A DNA stretch of 64,000 nt from Pseudomonadota bacterium (GTDB taxonomy: Bacteria; Bdellovibrionota; UBA1018): positions 310,001 through 374,000 of the forward strand of contig JAIXQO010000001.1 of the NCBI GenBank assembly GCA_027485695.1, read 5' to 3'. Under the pieces are notes generated by a model. That model saw nothing but the letters and a program-made list of their open reading frames with translations, had not been told where the DNA came from and searched no databases. Below, one piece after another: positions 53,458 through 63,828 of this stretch (the stretch's first letter is position 1; each line of letters starts with the position of its first letter). The position numbers and the translations under genes are program-made.

Positions 53458-55458
53458 CTAAAGCCCGAGCTTGAGAGAAACGGTCTCACCCTCGGTCAGT
53501 TTATGCTCCACCGAAGGCGACTGCTCCTCGACGACTCCAGCTCCTTGAGTGCGGATCGAAATTTTTGCGTCCTCAAACAGTTGGCTCGCTTCCTGGACGG
53601 TGAGTCCTCTCAGCGAAGGCATCTTCCAAACTTTTTTGCCCTGAGGGGTGGTTCCGAGGAGTTCGAGCGCCTCGGGTGCCGGTTCCGGATGAGCTTGAGT
53701 GAGGGTAATGGGTTCTTCTTTTTTCTTCTTCTGGTTTTCGTGGCGCGCGGCGAGCGGACGGATCTCGAGTTCCCGGACGGATGGGATCGCGTAACGAGTA
53801 ACGGCTGCGTTCAATACCTCTCGAAAAAGAGGGGCTGCCGTCTCCGAAGCGTAATACGTCGGTTTACTCGGTTCGTCCAAGATCGCCAGAATCACGAGCT
53901 TCGGCGAAACCCCTACGGGGAATCCGGCGAAACTCGAGATGTACCGTGACTGGGAGTATCGTTTGGTTTTCTCGTCCACGGTCTGTGCGGTTCCGGTTTT
54001 TCCGGCCACGACGTAACCATCGAGTGCCGCTTTTTTTCCGGTGCCGTCCTTTTCAGTGACCGACTTCATCGCATCAGTCACGAGGCGAACCGTTTCCGGC
54101 TGAAGGATTTGAACGGGCGCTTTGGGTTCTTCTTCTTTGCGCGGGTTTTTAAGCAAACGCGGAGTTACGAGGTAGCCGCCATTCGCAAGTGCCGCATAGG
54201 AGCGAGCGATCTGCATCGGCGTGACCATGAGTCCGTGTCCGAAACCCATCGTCGCAAGCGTCAACGGTTGAAGCGGTTTGCCTTTTTTCGAAGGCAACCA
54301 GCCTGCAAGCTCGCCCGGGAAACTGATTCCGGTGCGGCCACCAAAACCGAACTTCGAGAAGATATCGACGAGGTTTCCTTGGCCGAGCTTCATGGCGAGT
54401 TTCGCCGCGACGACGTTCGAAGAAACGCGCACCATCTTGTCGAGCGTCATCCATTCAAATTTTTCATGAGTTTCAGCTTCGCTGATGCGGCGACCCTGAA
54501 CCTTGAAAGAGCCTTTTTCGCCGTAAAATTGATCCGTAATCTTGTATCCGCGCTCGAGTGCACCGGCGAGAATGAGTGGTTTGATCGTAGAGCCAGGTTC
54601 GTAACCATCCGTAATGGATCGATTGCGGCGGATCTCTCCACGAATTTCTCGCTGATTCGGATTGTAGCTCGGTCCGTGAGCGAGGGCTAAGATGTCCCCG
54701 TTCACGGCGTCCATTACGATCACGATGCCGGATCGTGCGCGGGTTTTCTCAAGCGAACTTTTGAGTTCTTCCTCTACGGAGAACTGAAGCGAAGCATCGA
54801 TCGTGAGCTGGATCTCTTCGCCGTCGCGAGCATCCTGCGCGGCAACCGTATCGTAGAATGCGGGACGTCCGAGAGCGTCTTTGATCGCAGAAACACTGAC
54901 GCCTTTGCCCTCCAGGCGTTTGTTCTGGGAGAGTTCGATTCCTTCGACGCCTTCGTTGTCGATGTTCACCGTCCCGACGATTTGCGAAGCAAGCGTTCCA
55001 TGCGGATAGGTCCGGTGATTCTCTTTGACGATCCAGAGACCTTCGGGGAGGTTTCCGTATCGATCGGAGAGACCCCATTTTTTCATCTGCTCAATTTCGT
55101 TTTCCGTCACGTGACGTTTGATCCAGATGAAATCGCGTTTTTCTTTGAGGCGGTCTGAAATTTTCTGTTTGCCGAGGTTGAGCGACTTGGCGAGTAGTTT
55201 AGAGGTCAGAGCGCGATTCGCGATTTTCTTGGGATTGGCGGCAAGTGAGAACGCATCCGTGTTGATCGCAAGCGCCTCGCCGTTTCGGTCGACGATCGCT
55301 CCCCGGCGCGCGGACACGAGGATCTTGGAATTGAACTGACGTCGAGCCAGCGCCGCTAGTCGGTCGTCCTTGATCACCTGGATGTAGAAGATCCTCCCCA
55401 GGAGCGCCGCGCCCAGAGTGCTGCAAATCAGGAATACGGTGAGGATCCGTTTTTTCAT
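53458..55458 (-). CDS. ftsI: Divisome transpeptidase FtsI (class B PBP) with C-terminal PASTA domain
   Basis: 666 residues. An N-terminal membrane anchor is followed by the pedestal domain (GAIVDRNGEALAINTDAFS). The transpeptidase domain carries SxxK as STIK in GYEPGSTIKPLI, SxN as SSN in VRVSSNVVAAKL, and KTG in VAGKTGTAQT. The last 60 residues (MPSLRGLTVQEASQLFEDAKI...) form a PASTA domain, which in FtsI-type proteins may sense peptidoglycan or lipid II. It crosslinks septal peptidoglycan and lies next to ftsL as usual. Confidence 0.95.
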   Translation of the reverse strand: MKKRILTVFLICSTLGAALLGRIFYIQVIKDDRLAALARRQFNSKILVSARRGAIVDRNGEALAINTDAFSLAANPKKIANRALTSKLLAKSLNLGKQKISDRLKEKRDFIWIKRHVTENEIEQMKKWGLSDRYGNLPEGLWIVKENHRTYPHGTLASQIVGTVNIDNEGVEGIELSQNKRLEGKGVSVSAIKDALGRPAFYDTVAAQDARDGEEIQLTIDASLQFSVEEELKSSLEKTRARSGIVIVMDAVNGDILALAHGPSYNPNQREIRGEIRRNRSITDGYEPGSTIKPLILAGALERGYKITDQFYGEKGSFKVQGRRISEAETHEKFEWMTLDKMVRVSSNVVAAKLAMKLGQGNLVDIFSKFGFGGRTGISFPGELAGWLPSKKGKPLQPLTLATMGFGHGLMVTPMQIARSYAALANGGYLVTPRLLKNPRKEEEPKAPVQILQPETVRLVTDAMKSVTEKDGTGKKAALDGYVVAGKTGTAQTVDEKTKRYSQSRYISSFAGFPVGVSPKLVILAILDEPSKPTYYASETAAPLFREVLNAAVTRYAIPSVRELEIRPLAARHENQKKKKEEPITLTQAHPEPAPEALELLGTTPQGKKVWKMPSLRGLTVQEASQLFEDAKISIRTQGAGVVEEQSPSVEHKLTEGETVSLKLGL

Positions 55459-55465
55459 GGGGTCG

Positions 55466-55726
55466 TTACTTGAAATAGATCACTTGGTCGGTTCGAGGTT
55501 GGTTCAAACGAAATTGTGTCTTGGACAGAAGTTCGAGTCTCCGAGGACTCTTGAGTCCCGCCAGTTTCAGGGAAGCCCGTTCGCGTTCTTGTTTCGCGTT
55601 CGAGATCATACGCTCAACTTGGTTGATCTCGTAGGTCGTCTTGACGATCGAGAGCCGCAGCCAAACAGTGGCGACGGCGAAGATCACACCAATCGGGAAA
55701 ACCCAAAATGGAACGAGACGTTTCAT
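55466..55726 (-). CDS. ftsL: Cell-division protein FtsL-like
   Basis: 86 residues. One N-terminal membrane helix (VPFWVFPIGVIFAVATVWLRL) is followed by a heptad-rich coiled-coil (YEINQVERMISNAKQERERASLKLAGLKSPRRLELL). The size, topology and position between rsmH and ftsI identify it as FtsL although the sequence itself is variable. It overlaps rsmH by four bases. Confidence 0.85.
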   Translation of the reverse strand: MKRLVPFWVFPIGVIFAVATVWLRLSIVKTTYEINQVERMISNAKQERERASLKLAGLKSPRRLELLSKTQFRLNQPRTDQVIYFK

Positions 55727-56637
55727 AGCTTCTCCGCGATCCTAAGTTTCGCACTCCTTGAGCGCGAGTTGCGTTCGAGTTCGGCTTCGTCCGCTTCGAT
55801 GGGTTTCTTCGTCAGCGCTCGCCAAATCTCGCGTTCGCGAAACGCGAGTTTCACGGCGCGATCTTCGAGCGAATGAAAACTGAGAATGGCCGCTCTACCG
55901 CCTGGATCTAGATTCAGGATAACACTGCCCAAGAGATTCTCCAGTGCACCTAACTCTTGGTTCACAAAAATTCGGAGAGCCTGGAATGTCCGCGTTGCTG
56001 CATGAATTCGGCCATGCCGGAGTTTCGGCGGGAAGGCGCGCTCGACGAGGGACGCCAGAGCCGTCGTTGAATTCTCCAGAGTTTTGGAGCGAATCGCGGA
56101 TTTGATGAGCATGGAAATCTTACGCGACATGCGTTCTTCGCCGTATTTATAGATGATATCGGCGAGTTCGCGTTCACTCAGTTCGTGCACCACATCCCAG
56201 GCAGTGGCACCTTTTTGACGGTTCAAGCGCATATCCAGCGGACCTTCGCGCTGGAAACTGATGCCGCGCTCGGGGTCTTCGAGTTGGTCACTCGAGAAAC
56301 CCAAGTCTGCCAGGATCGCCCCGAGCGGAAGATTTCGGAGTGCCTCCGGAAATTCGTCACGAGTGAGATCACCGAAATTGATGTGTTTCAGATGGAGGCG
56401 CCCGGAAGCGATCTCGTCTTTGAACTGGGTCTGACCGCGTAGGATCGGACCTTCGTCTTGATCGAGAGCGAGAATTTTGACTCGGCTGGGTAGATCGCGG
56501 AGAAAAATTCCCGTGTGCCCACCCCCGCCGAACGTTGCGTCGATCAATACGACGTTGCCCGAGAATTTTTCGAGACCCTCTTTGAAAGCGGCCAAAATCG
56601 GTTCGGCCATGATCGGAATATGAACAGAAGGATTCAT
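55723..56637 (-). CDS. rsmH: 16S rRNA m4C1402 methyltransferase
   Basis: 304 residues. The SAM-binding region is LIDATFGGGGHTGIFL, with LGFSSDQLEDPERGISFQREGPLDMR, RHGRIHAATRTFQALRIFVNQEL and a C-terminal SFHSLEDRAVKLAFRE typical of RsmH (MraW). It methylates N4 of C1402 in 16S rRNA. It normally opens the dcw cluster behind mraZ; here dtd, not mraZ, precedes it. Confidence 0.96.
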   Translation of the reverse strand: MNPSVHIPIMAEPILAAFKEGLEKFSGNVVLIDATFGGGGHTGIFLRDLPSRVKILALDQDEGPILRGQTQFKDEIASGRLHLKHINFGDLTRDEFPEALRNLPLGAILADLGFSSDQLEDPERGISFQREGPLDMRLNRQKGATAWDVVHELSERELADIIYKYGEERMSRKISMLIKSAIRSKTLENSTTALASLVERAFPPKLRHGRIHAATRTFQALRIFVNQELGALENLLGSVILNLDPGGRAAILSFHSLEDRAVKLAFREREIWRALTKKPIEADEAELERNSRSRSAKLRIAEKL

Positions 56638-57080
56638 GATGACGGTGACTCGATCAGAAATGTAACCGGTCCCTCGTTTGAGAGCGCGATCGACATCTCG
56701 GCCTGGAATTGGCCGGTTTCGGTTTTGATTCCGAGTCGACGGGAAATTTCGATCGCGGATTCATACAGAGCCTTGGCTTGTTCCGGTGGCGCGGCATTCA
56801 TAAAGCTCGGTCGGTTTCCTTGGGTCGTGTCCCCATAGAGTGTGAACTGACTCACAATCAGATGTTCTCCGCCGATATCCAGGAGAGAGCGATTCATTTT
56901 ACCTGCTTCGTCCTCGAAGATCCGGAGTTTCGAAATCTTCTGGATGATCCACTCGACGTCTTGAATCGTATCTTGCTTGCCAATGCCGAGCAACGTGAGG
57001 AGGCCCGGATTGATTTTACCCACGGATTGTCCTGCGACCGTGACTTCGGCGCGGCTCACCCGCTGAATCAGCGCTCTCAC
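56634..57080 (-). CDS. dtd: D-aminoacyl-tRNA deacylase
   Basis: 148 residues, the normal length. MRALIQRVSRAEVTVAG at the start, LIVSQFTLYGDTTQGNRPSFMNAAPPEQA and GRFQAEMSI-like VTGQFQAEM near the end are family features. It hydrolyses D-Tyr and other mischarged D-amino acids, and Gly, from tRNA. The GTG start overlaps the preceding stop (GTGA), and it overlaps rsmH, so it is an integral part of this operon. Confidence 0.96.
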   Translation of the reverse strand: MRALIQRVSRAEVTVAGQSVGKINPGLLTLLGIGKQDTIQDVEWIIQKISKLRIFEDEAGKMNRSLLDIGGEHLIVSQFTLYGDTTQGNRPSFMNAAPPEQAKALYESAIEISRRLGIKTETGQFQAEMSIALSNEGPVTFLIESPSS

Positions 57081-58360
57081 GGATGTTCCTGCGCGGTGAG
57101 CGCGATATCGCGAGGTGCGGCTCCGTAACGCTCCTTAAAAAGAATCTCGATCGCGCGCCGAGTGAGGTACGCGGATTTCACTTTCCAGTACTCGCGGGAA
57201 ATCGTCAGCGTCGCGAAAGCGATGCGATCATCGCCCGACTGCGCGTAGCCCACAAACCAATCATATTTTCCGGCCGGATCATCTCCGGTCAGAGAACCGG
57301 TTTTCCCACCGACATCGACGAGGCGATATCGACTCTTGGCGAATCCCCGGAACGATGTCCGCGAGGTTCCTGAAGTAACGGTTTCGCGAAACAGCTCGCG
57401 CATCTGCGCGGCGGTCGCGGGATCGATCACCGTTTCGGACTGCTGAGGCAAACCTAGGTGGACGACCTTGCCTTGCGCGTCCTTGAGTCGATCGATGATA
57501 TAAGGCGACATCATAATGCCGTCATTGACGATCGATGCGGCGATGAGTGCGCCTTGAACCGGAGACATTTGGTTCTGGCGGGTGAAGCCGCTCGCCGCTT
57601 CCGCGACTTCCCAAGGATCCTCGGTCACGAGGGATTTTCCCATCTCAAGCGGGAGATCGGACCTGATCGGGCGATTGAAACCGAATCGATCGGCATAGGT
57701 TTTCAGTTCGGTCGGTCCAAGATTGAATACTCCGATTTTTCCAAAGACCGTGTTCACGGACTTGGCGAACGCTTCTTTGAGCGTCATGGTGCGGGTCCAG
57801 CGATTTACGTTTTCTTTGAAAATCGCGCTCTTGTAGAGGGTGTGCGCGCGACCATTGAACGAAACGATGCTATCCGGATGAAGTTTTTTCTCAGCGATGG
57901 CTGCGGCCGCTGTCACGACTTTGAACACGGACGCGGATGGAAAGGTCGCTCTGAGCGCCAGGTGGTCGGTGAGTGCGGTATCGTTCAAGTTGTAACTGAT
58001 GAGCGAAAGAATCCGTCCCGTCCGGGCATCCATGGCAACAAACGAGCCATAATCCGGTTTGTAGGACTTAAAGAGCGCGACCATCTCCTCTTGAAGTCTC
58101 GAGTGGATGGTGTACTCGGGATAAACGACGGTTTCGTCTTTTTTGTCCTTGAGCGTAAGCGTGGTCGGGAACCCGATCGTCAGATCGGATGCCTTGAGGG
58201 CCTGAGCGATGGATTCGATCGTGTGTTTGCGCTCGGTTTCTTTTTTCTGGATGATTCGCTGATCTCGGTACTTGAGCGACTGGTATCCGAAGATACAGAT
58301 CGTCGAAGCGAGAAGTCCGCCAAAGACGAGTCGAATCGATGGGATGCGGGCCAACGGCAT
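57077..58360 (-). CDS. Monofunctional penicillin-binding transpeptidase
   Basis: 427 residues. One N-terminal membrane helix is followed by a transpeptidase domain with SxxK in SASVFKVVTAA, SxN in AKSVNTVFGKIG, and KTG in GGKTGSLTGDDP. There is no class A glycosyltransferase domain and no large class B pedestal. Together with the neighbouring MtgA it could form a two-gene equivalent of a class A PBP. A class D beta-lactamase-type protein is less likely because of the context and membrane anchor. Confidence 0.8.
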   Translation of the reverse strand: MPLARIPSIRLVFGGLLASTICIFGYQSLKYRDQRIIQKKETERKHTIESIAQALKASDLTIGFPTTLTLKDKKDETVVYPEYTIHSRLQEEMVALFKSYKPDYGSFVAMDARTGRILSLISYNLNDTALTDHLALRATFPSASVFKVVTAAAAIAEKKLHPDSIVSFNGRAHTLYKSAIFKENVNRWTRTMTLKEAFAKSVNTVFGKIGVFNLGPTELKTYADRFGFNRPIRSDLPLEMGKSLVTEDPWEVAEAASGFTRQNQMSPVQGALIAASIVNDGIMMSPYIIDRLKDAQGKVVHLGLPQQSETVIDPATAAQMRELFRETVTSGTSRTSFRGFAKSRYRLVDVGGKTGSLTGDDPAGKYDWFVGYAQSGDDRIAFATLTISREYWKVKSAYLTRRAIEILFKERYGAAPRDIALTAQEHP

Positions 58361-58429
58361 AAATCAGATTATAGACTGGCTTGGGTCGAGAATGCACGGC
58401 CGCAGAGCAATTTCATGATTTTTACGTAA

Positions 58430-59329
58430 TCACTGCTCAACTTCGGGAGTTTCGATTTCTCGCTCGGTTTCCGGTTCCGATGCTGTCGATTCATTGACAC
58501 TCTCATCATCATTAGTCGCGCGAGAATCCGAATTCTCCGGAGCAGCGGCCACTTTTTCAAAAGAGAGCGGCGTATTTATTTCGGCGTCTCGTTGTTCCGG
58601 CGTGATGTAACGGGCTTGAACCATCTTATCGAGAATCTGTCGAACGGTGCGCGAGGCGTAGCTTGTGAGCGTTTTGGACCTAAAACTCTGCGAATAACGC
58701 TTCGGACTCGGAAGTAGCATCGCCAAGAACGCGCCTTCCTTAGGAGACAGCTGCGAAGGGGGTTTTCCAAAATATCGGTACGAGGCCGCCGAGATACCAA
58801 ACACGCCCTCACCCCATTCCGCGATGTTCAGGTAAACCTCGAGCACGCGGCGTTTCGGTACTTCTTCGTTCAGTTCCATGGCGAGGAGGAATTCTTTGGC
58901 CTTACGGTAGAGGGTCTTCTCTTTGGAGAGGAAAACGTTCTTCACGACTTGCATCGTGATGGTGCTGGCACCGCGGGCGAATTTACCTTTTTCCAGGTCT
59001 TCTTTGATCGCTTCTTTGAGTTGTTTGGTATCGACGCCCTCATGCTGGAAAAATGCCCAGTCCTCGCTCACGACAATCGCTCCAACCGCTTCAGGAGCGA
59101 TAGAACCGATGCGGGCCCAGTTCGCGGGTGCGGACTTCTTGAGTTGCACGCGAACCGGTTGTTTGGGCCCCAGGTAAGTGACATGCGGGTAATGGGTTTT
59201 CAGAAGAGCGACTTCGGGAAACTCGGTTTCATACCAATGGAACAGGAGTAAGCCGACCACGGCCGCTCCGGCGAGCGCGATCAGGGAAACCAGAAGTACG
59301 GATTTTCCGAAGGTCCATTTCAGACGCAT
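58430..59329 (-). CDS. mtgA: Monofunctional peptidoglycan glycosyltransferase
   Basis: 299 residues. An N-terminal membrane helix is followed by the GT51 domain: AIVVSEDWAFFQHEGVD with the catalytic glutamate, KFARGASTITMQVVKNVFLSKEKT, and RRVLEVYLNIAEWGEGVFGI. It polymerises lipid II without crosslinking. The C-terminal 40 residues are a highly acidic, disordered tail. It is the first gene of the reverse-strand wall operon and precedes a transpeptidase. Confidence 0.9.
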   Translation of the reverse strand: MRLKWTFGKSVLLVSLIALAGAAVVGLLLFHWYETEFPEVALLKTHYPHVTYLGPKQPVRVQLKKSAPANWARIGSIAPEAVGAIVVSEDWAFFQHEGVDTKQLKEAIKEDLEKGKFARGASTITMQVVKNVFLSKEKTLYRKAKEFLLAMELNEEVPKRRVLEVYLNIAEWGEGVFGISAASYRYFGKPPSQLSPKEGAFLAMLLPSPKRYSQSFRSKTLTSYASRTVRQILDKMVQARYITPEQRDAEINTPLSFEKVAAAPENSDSRATNDDESVNESTASEPETEREIETPEVEQ

Positions 59330-59401
59330 TGCATTTCATTCCCCGAACAGGGCGATTCTCCCCTTGTTTGCCTGACGCAGCACAGGTAATCTTCAAATAC
59401 T

Positions 59402-60325
59402 GTGACTTCAAAGAAATCGAAACCTGTTTCAAAACATCGCGTTAAGGCCGTTGCGAAATCCGCTGAAGGCCCCAAGAAGGTCGTTAAGAAACAGGAGGAT
59501 CTCTACAAGAATAACCCGTTTATCGTTCCGACGTTCAATCGGATTTATAATAACCCGAAGAAATACAAAATCGCAGCCGATATGCTCGAGCGATATACGG
59601 GGAGCGAGCCGGGCCGATTCAAGAAGCAAATCATTTTAACCAATTTTGAATACTACATCGAGCGCTTCCACGCCCTCTGTGGCGACACGAAGACCCGCGG
59701 ATCCGCAGTCACCGTCGTGCACAGCGATTCGGCGGATGTGACGATCGTCAACTTTTCCATCGGATCTCCGATGGCAGCGTTGATCATTGAATTGCTTGCG
59801 GTCACGAGCCCCAAGGCTGTTTTGTTCCTCGGCATGTGCGGTGGTCTTCATCGCTCGCTGAAAAAAGGCGACTTCATCCTTCCAACCGCCGCGATTCGCG
59901 ACGAAGGCGCTTCGACCCACTACATTCCGAAGCAAGTTCCGGCGCTTCCGACCTTTAAAATCCAGAAATTCATCTCTCAAATGCTCGTCGAGAAAGGTCT
60001 CGACTACCGCACGGGAGTGATTCACACGATGGACTACCGATTCTGGGAGTTCGACGATAAATTCAAAGCGCAGCTCTACGAAGAGCGCGCCCTGGCGATC
60101 GATATGGAGACGGCAACCTTGTTCGTCGTCGGTTTCGTCAGCAAAGTTCCGATTGGAGCGTTGCTCCTGGTTTCCGACCTTCCGCTGAAACGCGGCGGGA
60201 TCAAGACCAAGAAGACGGCGACCTCGGTATTCAAAGAGTACACGGATTTGCACCTCGAGATGGGCATCAAGGCGATGTCTGAGATTGCCGAACGCGGGGA
60301 ACATATCCGCCACTATAAATGGTAG
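59402..60325 (+). CDS. amn: AMP nucleosidase
   Basis: 307 residues. A lysine-rich N-terminus of 30 residues is followed by a nucleoside phosphorylase-like fold (AVLFLGMCGGLHRSLKKGDFILP, AIDMETATLFVVGF, LLLVSDLPLKRGGIKTKK). It splits AMP to adenine and ribose-5-phosphate and matches the shorter AMP nucleosidases, which lack the long N-terminal domain of E. coli Amn. The start is a GTG. It lies divergent from mtgA and 34 bases before mreB. Confidence 0.85.
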   Translation: MTSKKSKPVSKHRVKAVAKSAEGPKKVVKKQEDLYKNNPFIVPTFNRIYNNPKKYKIAADMLERYTGSEPGRFKKQIILTNFEYYIERFHALCGDTKTRGSAVTVVHSDSADVTIVNFSIGSPMAALIIELLAVTSPKAVLFLGMCGGLHRSLKKGDFILPTAAIRDEGASTHYIPKQVPALPTFKIQKFISQMLVEKGLDYRTGVIHTMDYRFWEFDDKFKAQLYEERALAIDMETATLFVVGFVSKVPIGALLLVSDLPLKRGGIKTKKTATSVFKEYTDLHLEMGIKAMSEIAERGEHIRHYKW

Positions 60326-60347
60326 TTATAGAAGGACAGCGCCATAG

Positions 60348-61391
<1,044 letters not shown>

Positions 61392-61452
61392 TTCCGTCTA
61401 AAGATCGATTTCATGTCGCTTGGGTAGATTCTCTGTCAGAGGACCCTCGTCG

Positions 61453-62334
61453 ATGCAGTATGGTCGTATTCTTTCAGTATTCCTGATTTCCGCTACCTTG
61501 CTCCCCTCGTGCAGTCATTCGGAAAAAGGCACCGAGCCGCGCACGAGCCGAATCTCTCCGGCCGACGACGCGGAGTTTGACTCTTTGGTCGCCGCCGCCA
61601 AAGGTGTTCGGAGTATTTGCGAGAACTGGCGCGTGAGTGTGAATGAGATTCAAGAAGAGATCTCATCCCTCAACCCCGACTCTCCTCTCCGACCGGAAAC
61701 CTACTCAGCCGCGATTCGCGGACTCGAAACCTATCCCGGCATTCCGAATGAACTGACCAATCTGATGAAATTTTTTCGTGAGGCGGGAACGCGCCCCGGA
61801 TTTCCTGCCGATTACGATTGGGACTGGATGGATGTCCTGCCTGAGATGCGGGGTTGCGCGGAGATCCATTGGTTTTCGCTCGCCAAAAACACCGTTTCGC
61901 GCGCTCAAGCAAAAGATCGAAATCGGCTGCGGGTACTTTTGTTCAAACAAATGGACCAGATGATGGCGAACGAACCGCGATTGGTGACGCTCTTGATCGC
62001 GCTTGCGACGACTCGTCAAATGGCCGAATCCAAACTCATCCGCCTATCTGCAAAAGATACTCGTCGTTTGGACTGGATCGATACGGAGGCGAGAAAACTC
62101 AAGGCCGAGAGTATCGCGCGCACCAAGTCCATCGAAGCCGAAGACGAGTACTGGGCATGCGCCGATCAGATGGGCCGCGGAGAGAAAATTGAAACCCAAG
62201 GCAAATGTGACCGCGAACAGGTCGTGCAAATTTCCAAAATCGCGGGCCAGCTGATGAGCGAGGAACTCAATCGAACCTATACGCTCGCGGAAGCACTCCG
62301 GGGTTGGTTCAAGAGTCGTAAGCGTACGCTCTGA
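61453..62334 (+). CDS. Lipoprotein of unknown function
   Basis: 293 residues from the ATG at 61453, which begins a lipoprotein signal (MQYGRILSVFLISATLLPSC, lipobox LLPSC). The mature protein is largely helical with several cysteines (SICENW, RGCAEIHW, WACADQM, KCDREQ). No known family was recognised. It converges with the porin gene. Confidence 0.6.
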   Translation: MQYGRILSVFLISATLLPSCSHSEKGTEPRTSRISPADDAEFDSLVAAAKGVRSICENWRVSVNEIQEEISSLNPDSPLRPETYSAAIRGLETYPGIPNELTNLMKFFREAGTRPGFPADYDWDWMDVLPEMRGCAEIHWFSLAKNTVSRAQAKDRNRLRVLLFKQMDQMMANEPRLVTLLIALATTRQMAESKLIRLSAKDTRRLDWIDTEARKLKAESIARTKSIEAEDEYWACADQMGRGEKIETQGKCDREQVVQISKIAGQLMSEELNRTYTLAEALRGWFKSRKRTL

Positions 62335-62349
62335 CCATTTGAAACGGAT

Positions 62350-63828
62350 TTACAGACCAATCTCCAGCCGGAGGGCGCCCCACCAAGCATTCGGTACTTC
62401 GGTTGAGAAACTTGGGTTCCGGACGTACTGGAGGTCGGGCTGAATGATGAATCCCGGATGGAGTTGCATTCGATAGGTGAACTCGATGGCTCCTTCTTCT
62501 GGAACTCCATGGTCACTTGAATGAATGGTCGTAAATCCAAGACCTACCTGGTCATCGTCTCGAAGCCCGAATACGCCTTTGTTCACGACGCCGACCAGCC
62601 AGTTGGTGTGAACATCGTTCACTTTTGAACTGGCAAATCCACCATGCCAAAACGCGCTCCAACCTTTGCCCAAGGATTTTTCCGCTAGCAAGTACGCTCC
62701 GGAGTTAGTCACTTGTTGCGGGATTTCGTTTCCGTCACTGTCGGTCGCGGTATCCGTTCGATGATCAAATGATCGCGTGTAAGTCCAACCACCGACGGCG
62801 AACTTATGTGCGGACTCTCCGGACTCCACGATGCCGGCTTCTTGAATGAGCAAGTAGCCATTTTTCGGGTTTGGAGAAAATCGAGATTTAGACAGGTCAT
62901 CCGTGTAGGCGGAGTTCGCCGCGAACACACCCGTTTGAAAATAGTAGTTGGACGAAGGCTCGAACTTCAATCGAAGTGCAGAAGTCGTGTAAGGAAAAAT
63001 CGACGGACCGCCCGTGCTGGTCTGCGAGAGTTCAAGTCCGAGTCCAAACGAAGAGTGGAGAAATAACGTCGCGGAATCAGTGAAATAAAAATCAGCGTTT
63101 AGGTCGTGAATACCCACGAGAAGTGAGGCGCGATCGTCAGCGAATTTTTGGTCATACCAGAGTTCGTAGAGCTTAATGGTATCCGTGAACGCTTGAATAT
63201 TACTGGTCCACTGAAGGTCGCCAACCTGTCCGCCCGGTTGATGTGAGCCGGCCCCTCCCCAGTTTCCCAGGCCATAGACAAAAAACGTGGCACCTTTCCA
63301 GCCCATGAGTTTCTCGGCGTCGACGAAAATCTTGGCGTCCACGTTGACGAGGTTCGCATTTCCTTTTCTAACTCCGCCATGGAATGTTCGGCTGGTTTCG
63401 TTCTTAGTCACGAGCGCGAATCCGAGACCTTTTTCAAGTAAGCGAGTTCTCGTTCCGCCCCAGTTCCCGGTCAGGCCGAAATTCTCCTCGCCTCCGCTGG
63501 GAGCGTGGTCGCTTGGAATGGTATCCACGGGGCCCGCTGGAGCTTGCTCCGCCGCTGGCGGAACAACTTCGGATCCGCTCTTGGAAGGTGGAGCGACGGG
63601 TTCCTGTGGAGAAGGTGATTTTTTCGATTTTTTTGGTCTGAACGATGCTGGGCTTCGACCGTTGGTGGGTCGCTCTTTTTTACGAGGCTCAGGTTTCGTG
63701 GATTCTTCGACCGTATCCCAGGCGGATGGCTCTGCCGATGCTGCCAGGGTTGTCATAGAAATGACGGCCGCACCATTTAGGAGCGATTTCAAAAGGGATC
63801 GACCGGTCTTACGAGCAATGCGTCTCAT
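62350..63828 (-). CDS. OprB-family outer-membrane porin with Pro/Lys-rich linker
   Basis: 492 residues. A signal peptide (MRRIARKTGRSLLKSLLNGAAVISMTTLAASA) is followed by about 90 residues rich in Pro, Ser and Lys, then the OprB-type barrel beginning NFGLTGNWGGTRTRLLEKGLGFALV. Repeated beta strands and a final aromatic-rich strand (WWGALRLEIGL) support a 16-strand carbohydrate-selective porin. The linker is longer than usual and may reach into the periplasm. The substrate is unknown. Confidence 0.85.
   Translation of the reverse strand: MRRIARKTGRSLLKSLLNGAAVISMTTLAASAEPSAWDTVEESTKPEPRKKERPTNGRSPASFRPKKSKKSPSPQEPVAPPSKSGSEVVPPAAEQAPAGPVDTIPSDHAPSGGEENFGLTGNWGGTRTRLLEKGLGFALVTKNETSRTFHGGVRKGNANLVNVDAKIFVDAEKLMGWKGATFFVYGLGNWGGAGSHQPGGQVGDLQWTSNIQAFTDTIKLYELWYDQKFADDRASLLVGIHDLNADFYFTDSATLFLHSSFGLGLELSQTSTGGPSIFPYTTSALRLKFEPSSNYYFQTGVFAANSAYTDDLSKSRFSPNPKNGYLLIQEAGIVESGESAHKFAVGGWTYTRSFDHRTDTATDSDGNEIPQQVTNSGAYLLAEKSLGKGWSAFWHGGFASSKVNDVHTNWLVGVVNKGVFGLRDDDQVGLGFTTIHSSDHGVPEEGAIEFTYRMQLHPGFIIQPDLQYVRNPSFSTEVPNAWWGALRLEIGL

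Noticed and set aside
57458-58429. 323-codon plus-strand open frame opposite the transpeptidase
   Set aside because: The minus strand encodes a clear penicillin-binding domain with all three motifs; the plus frame has no features.
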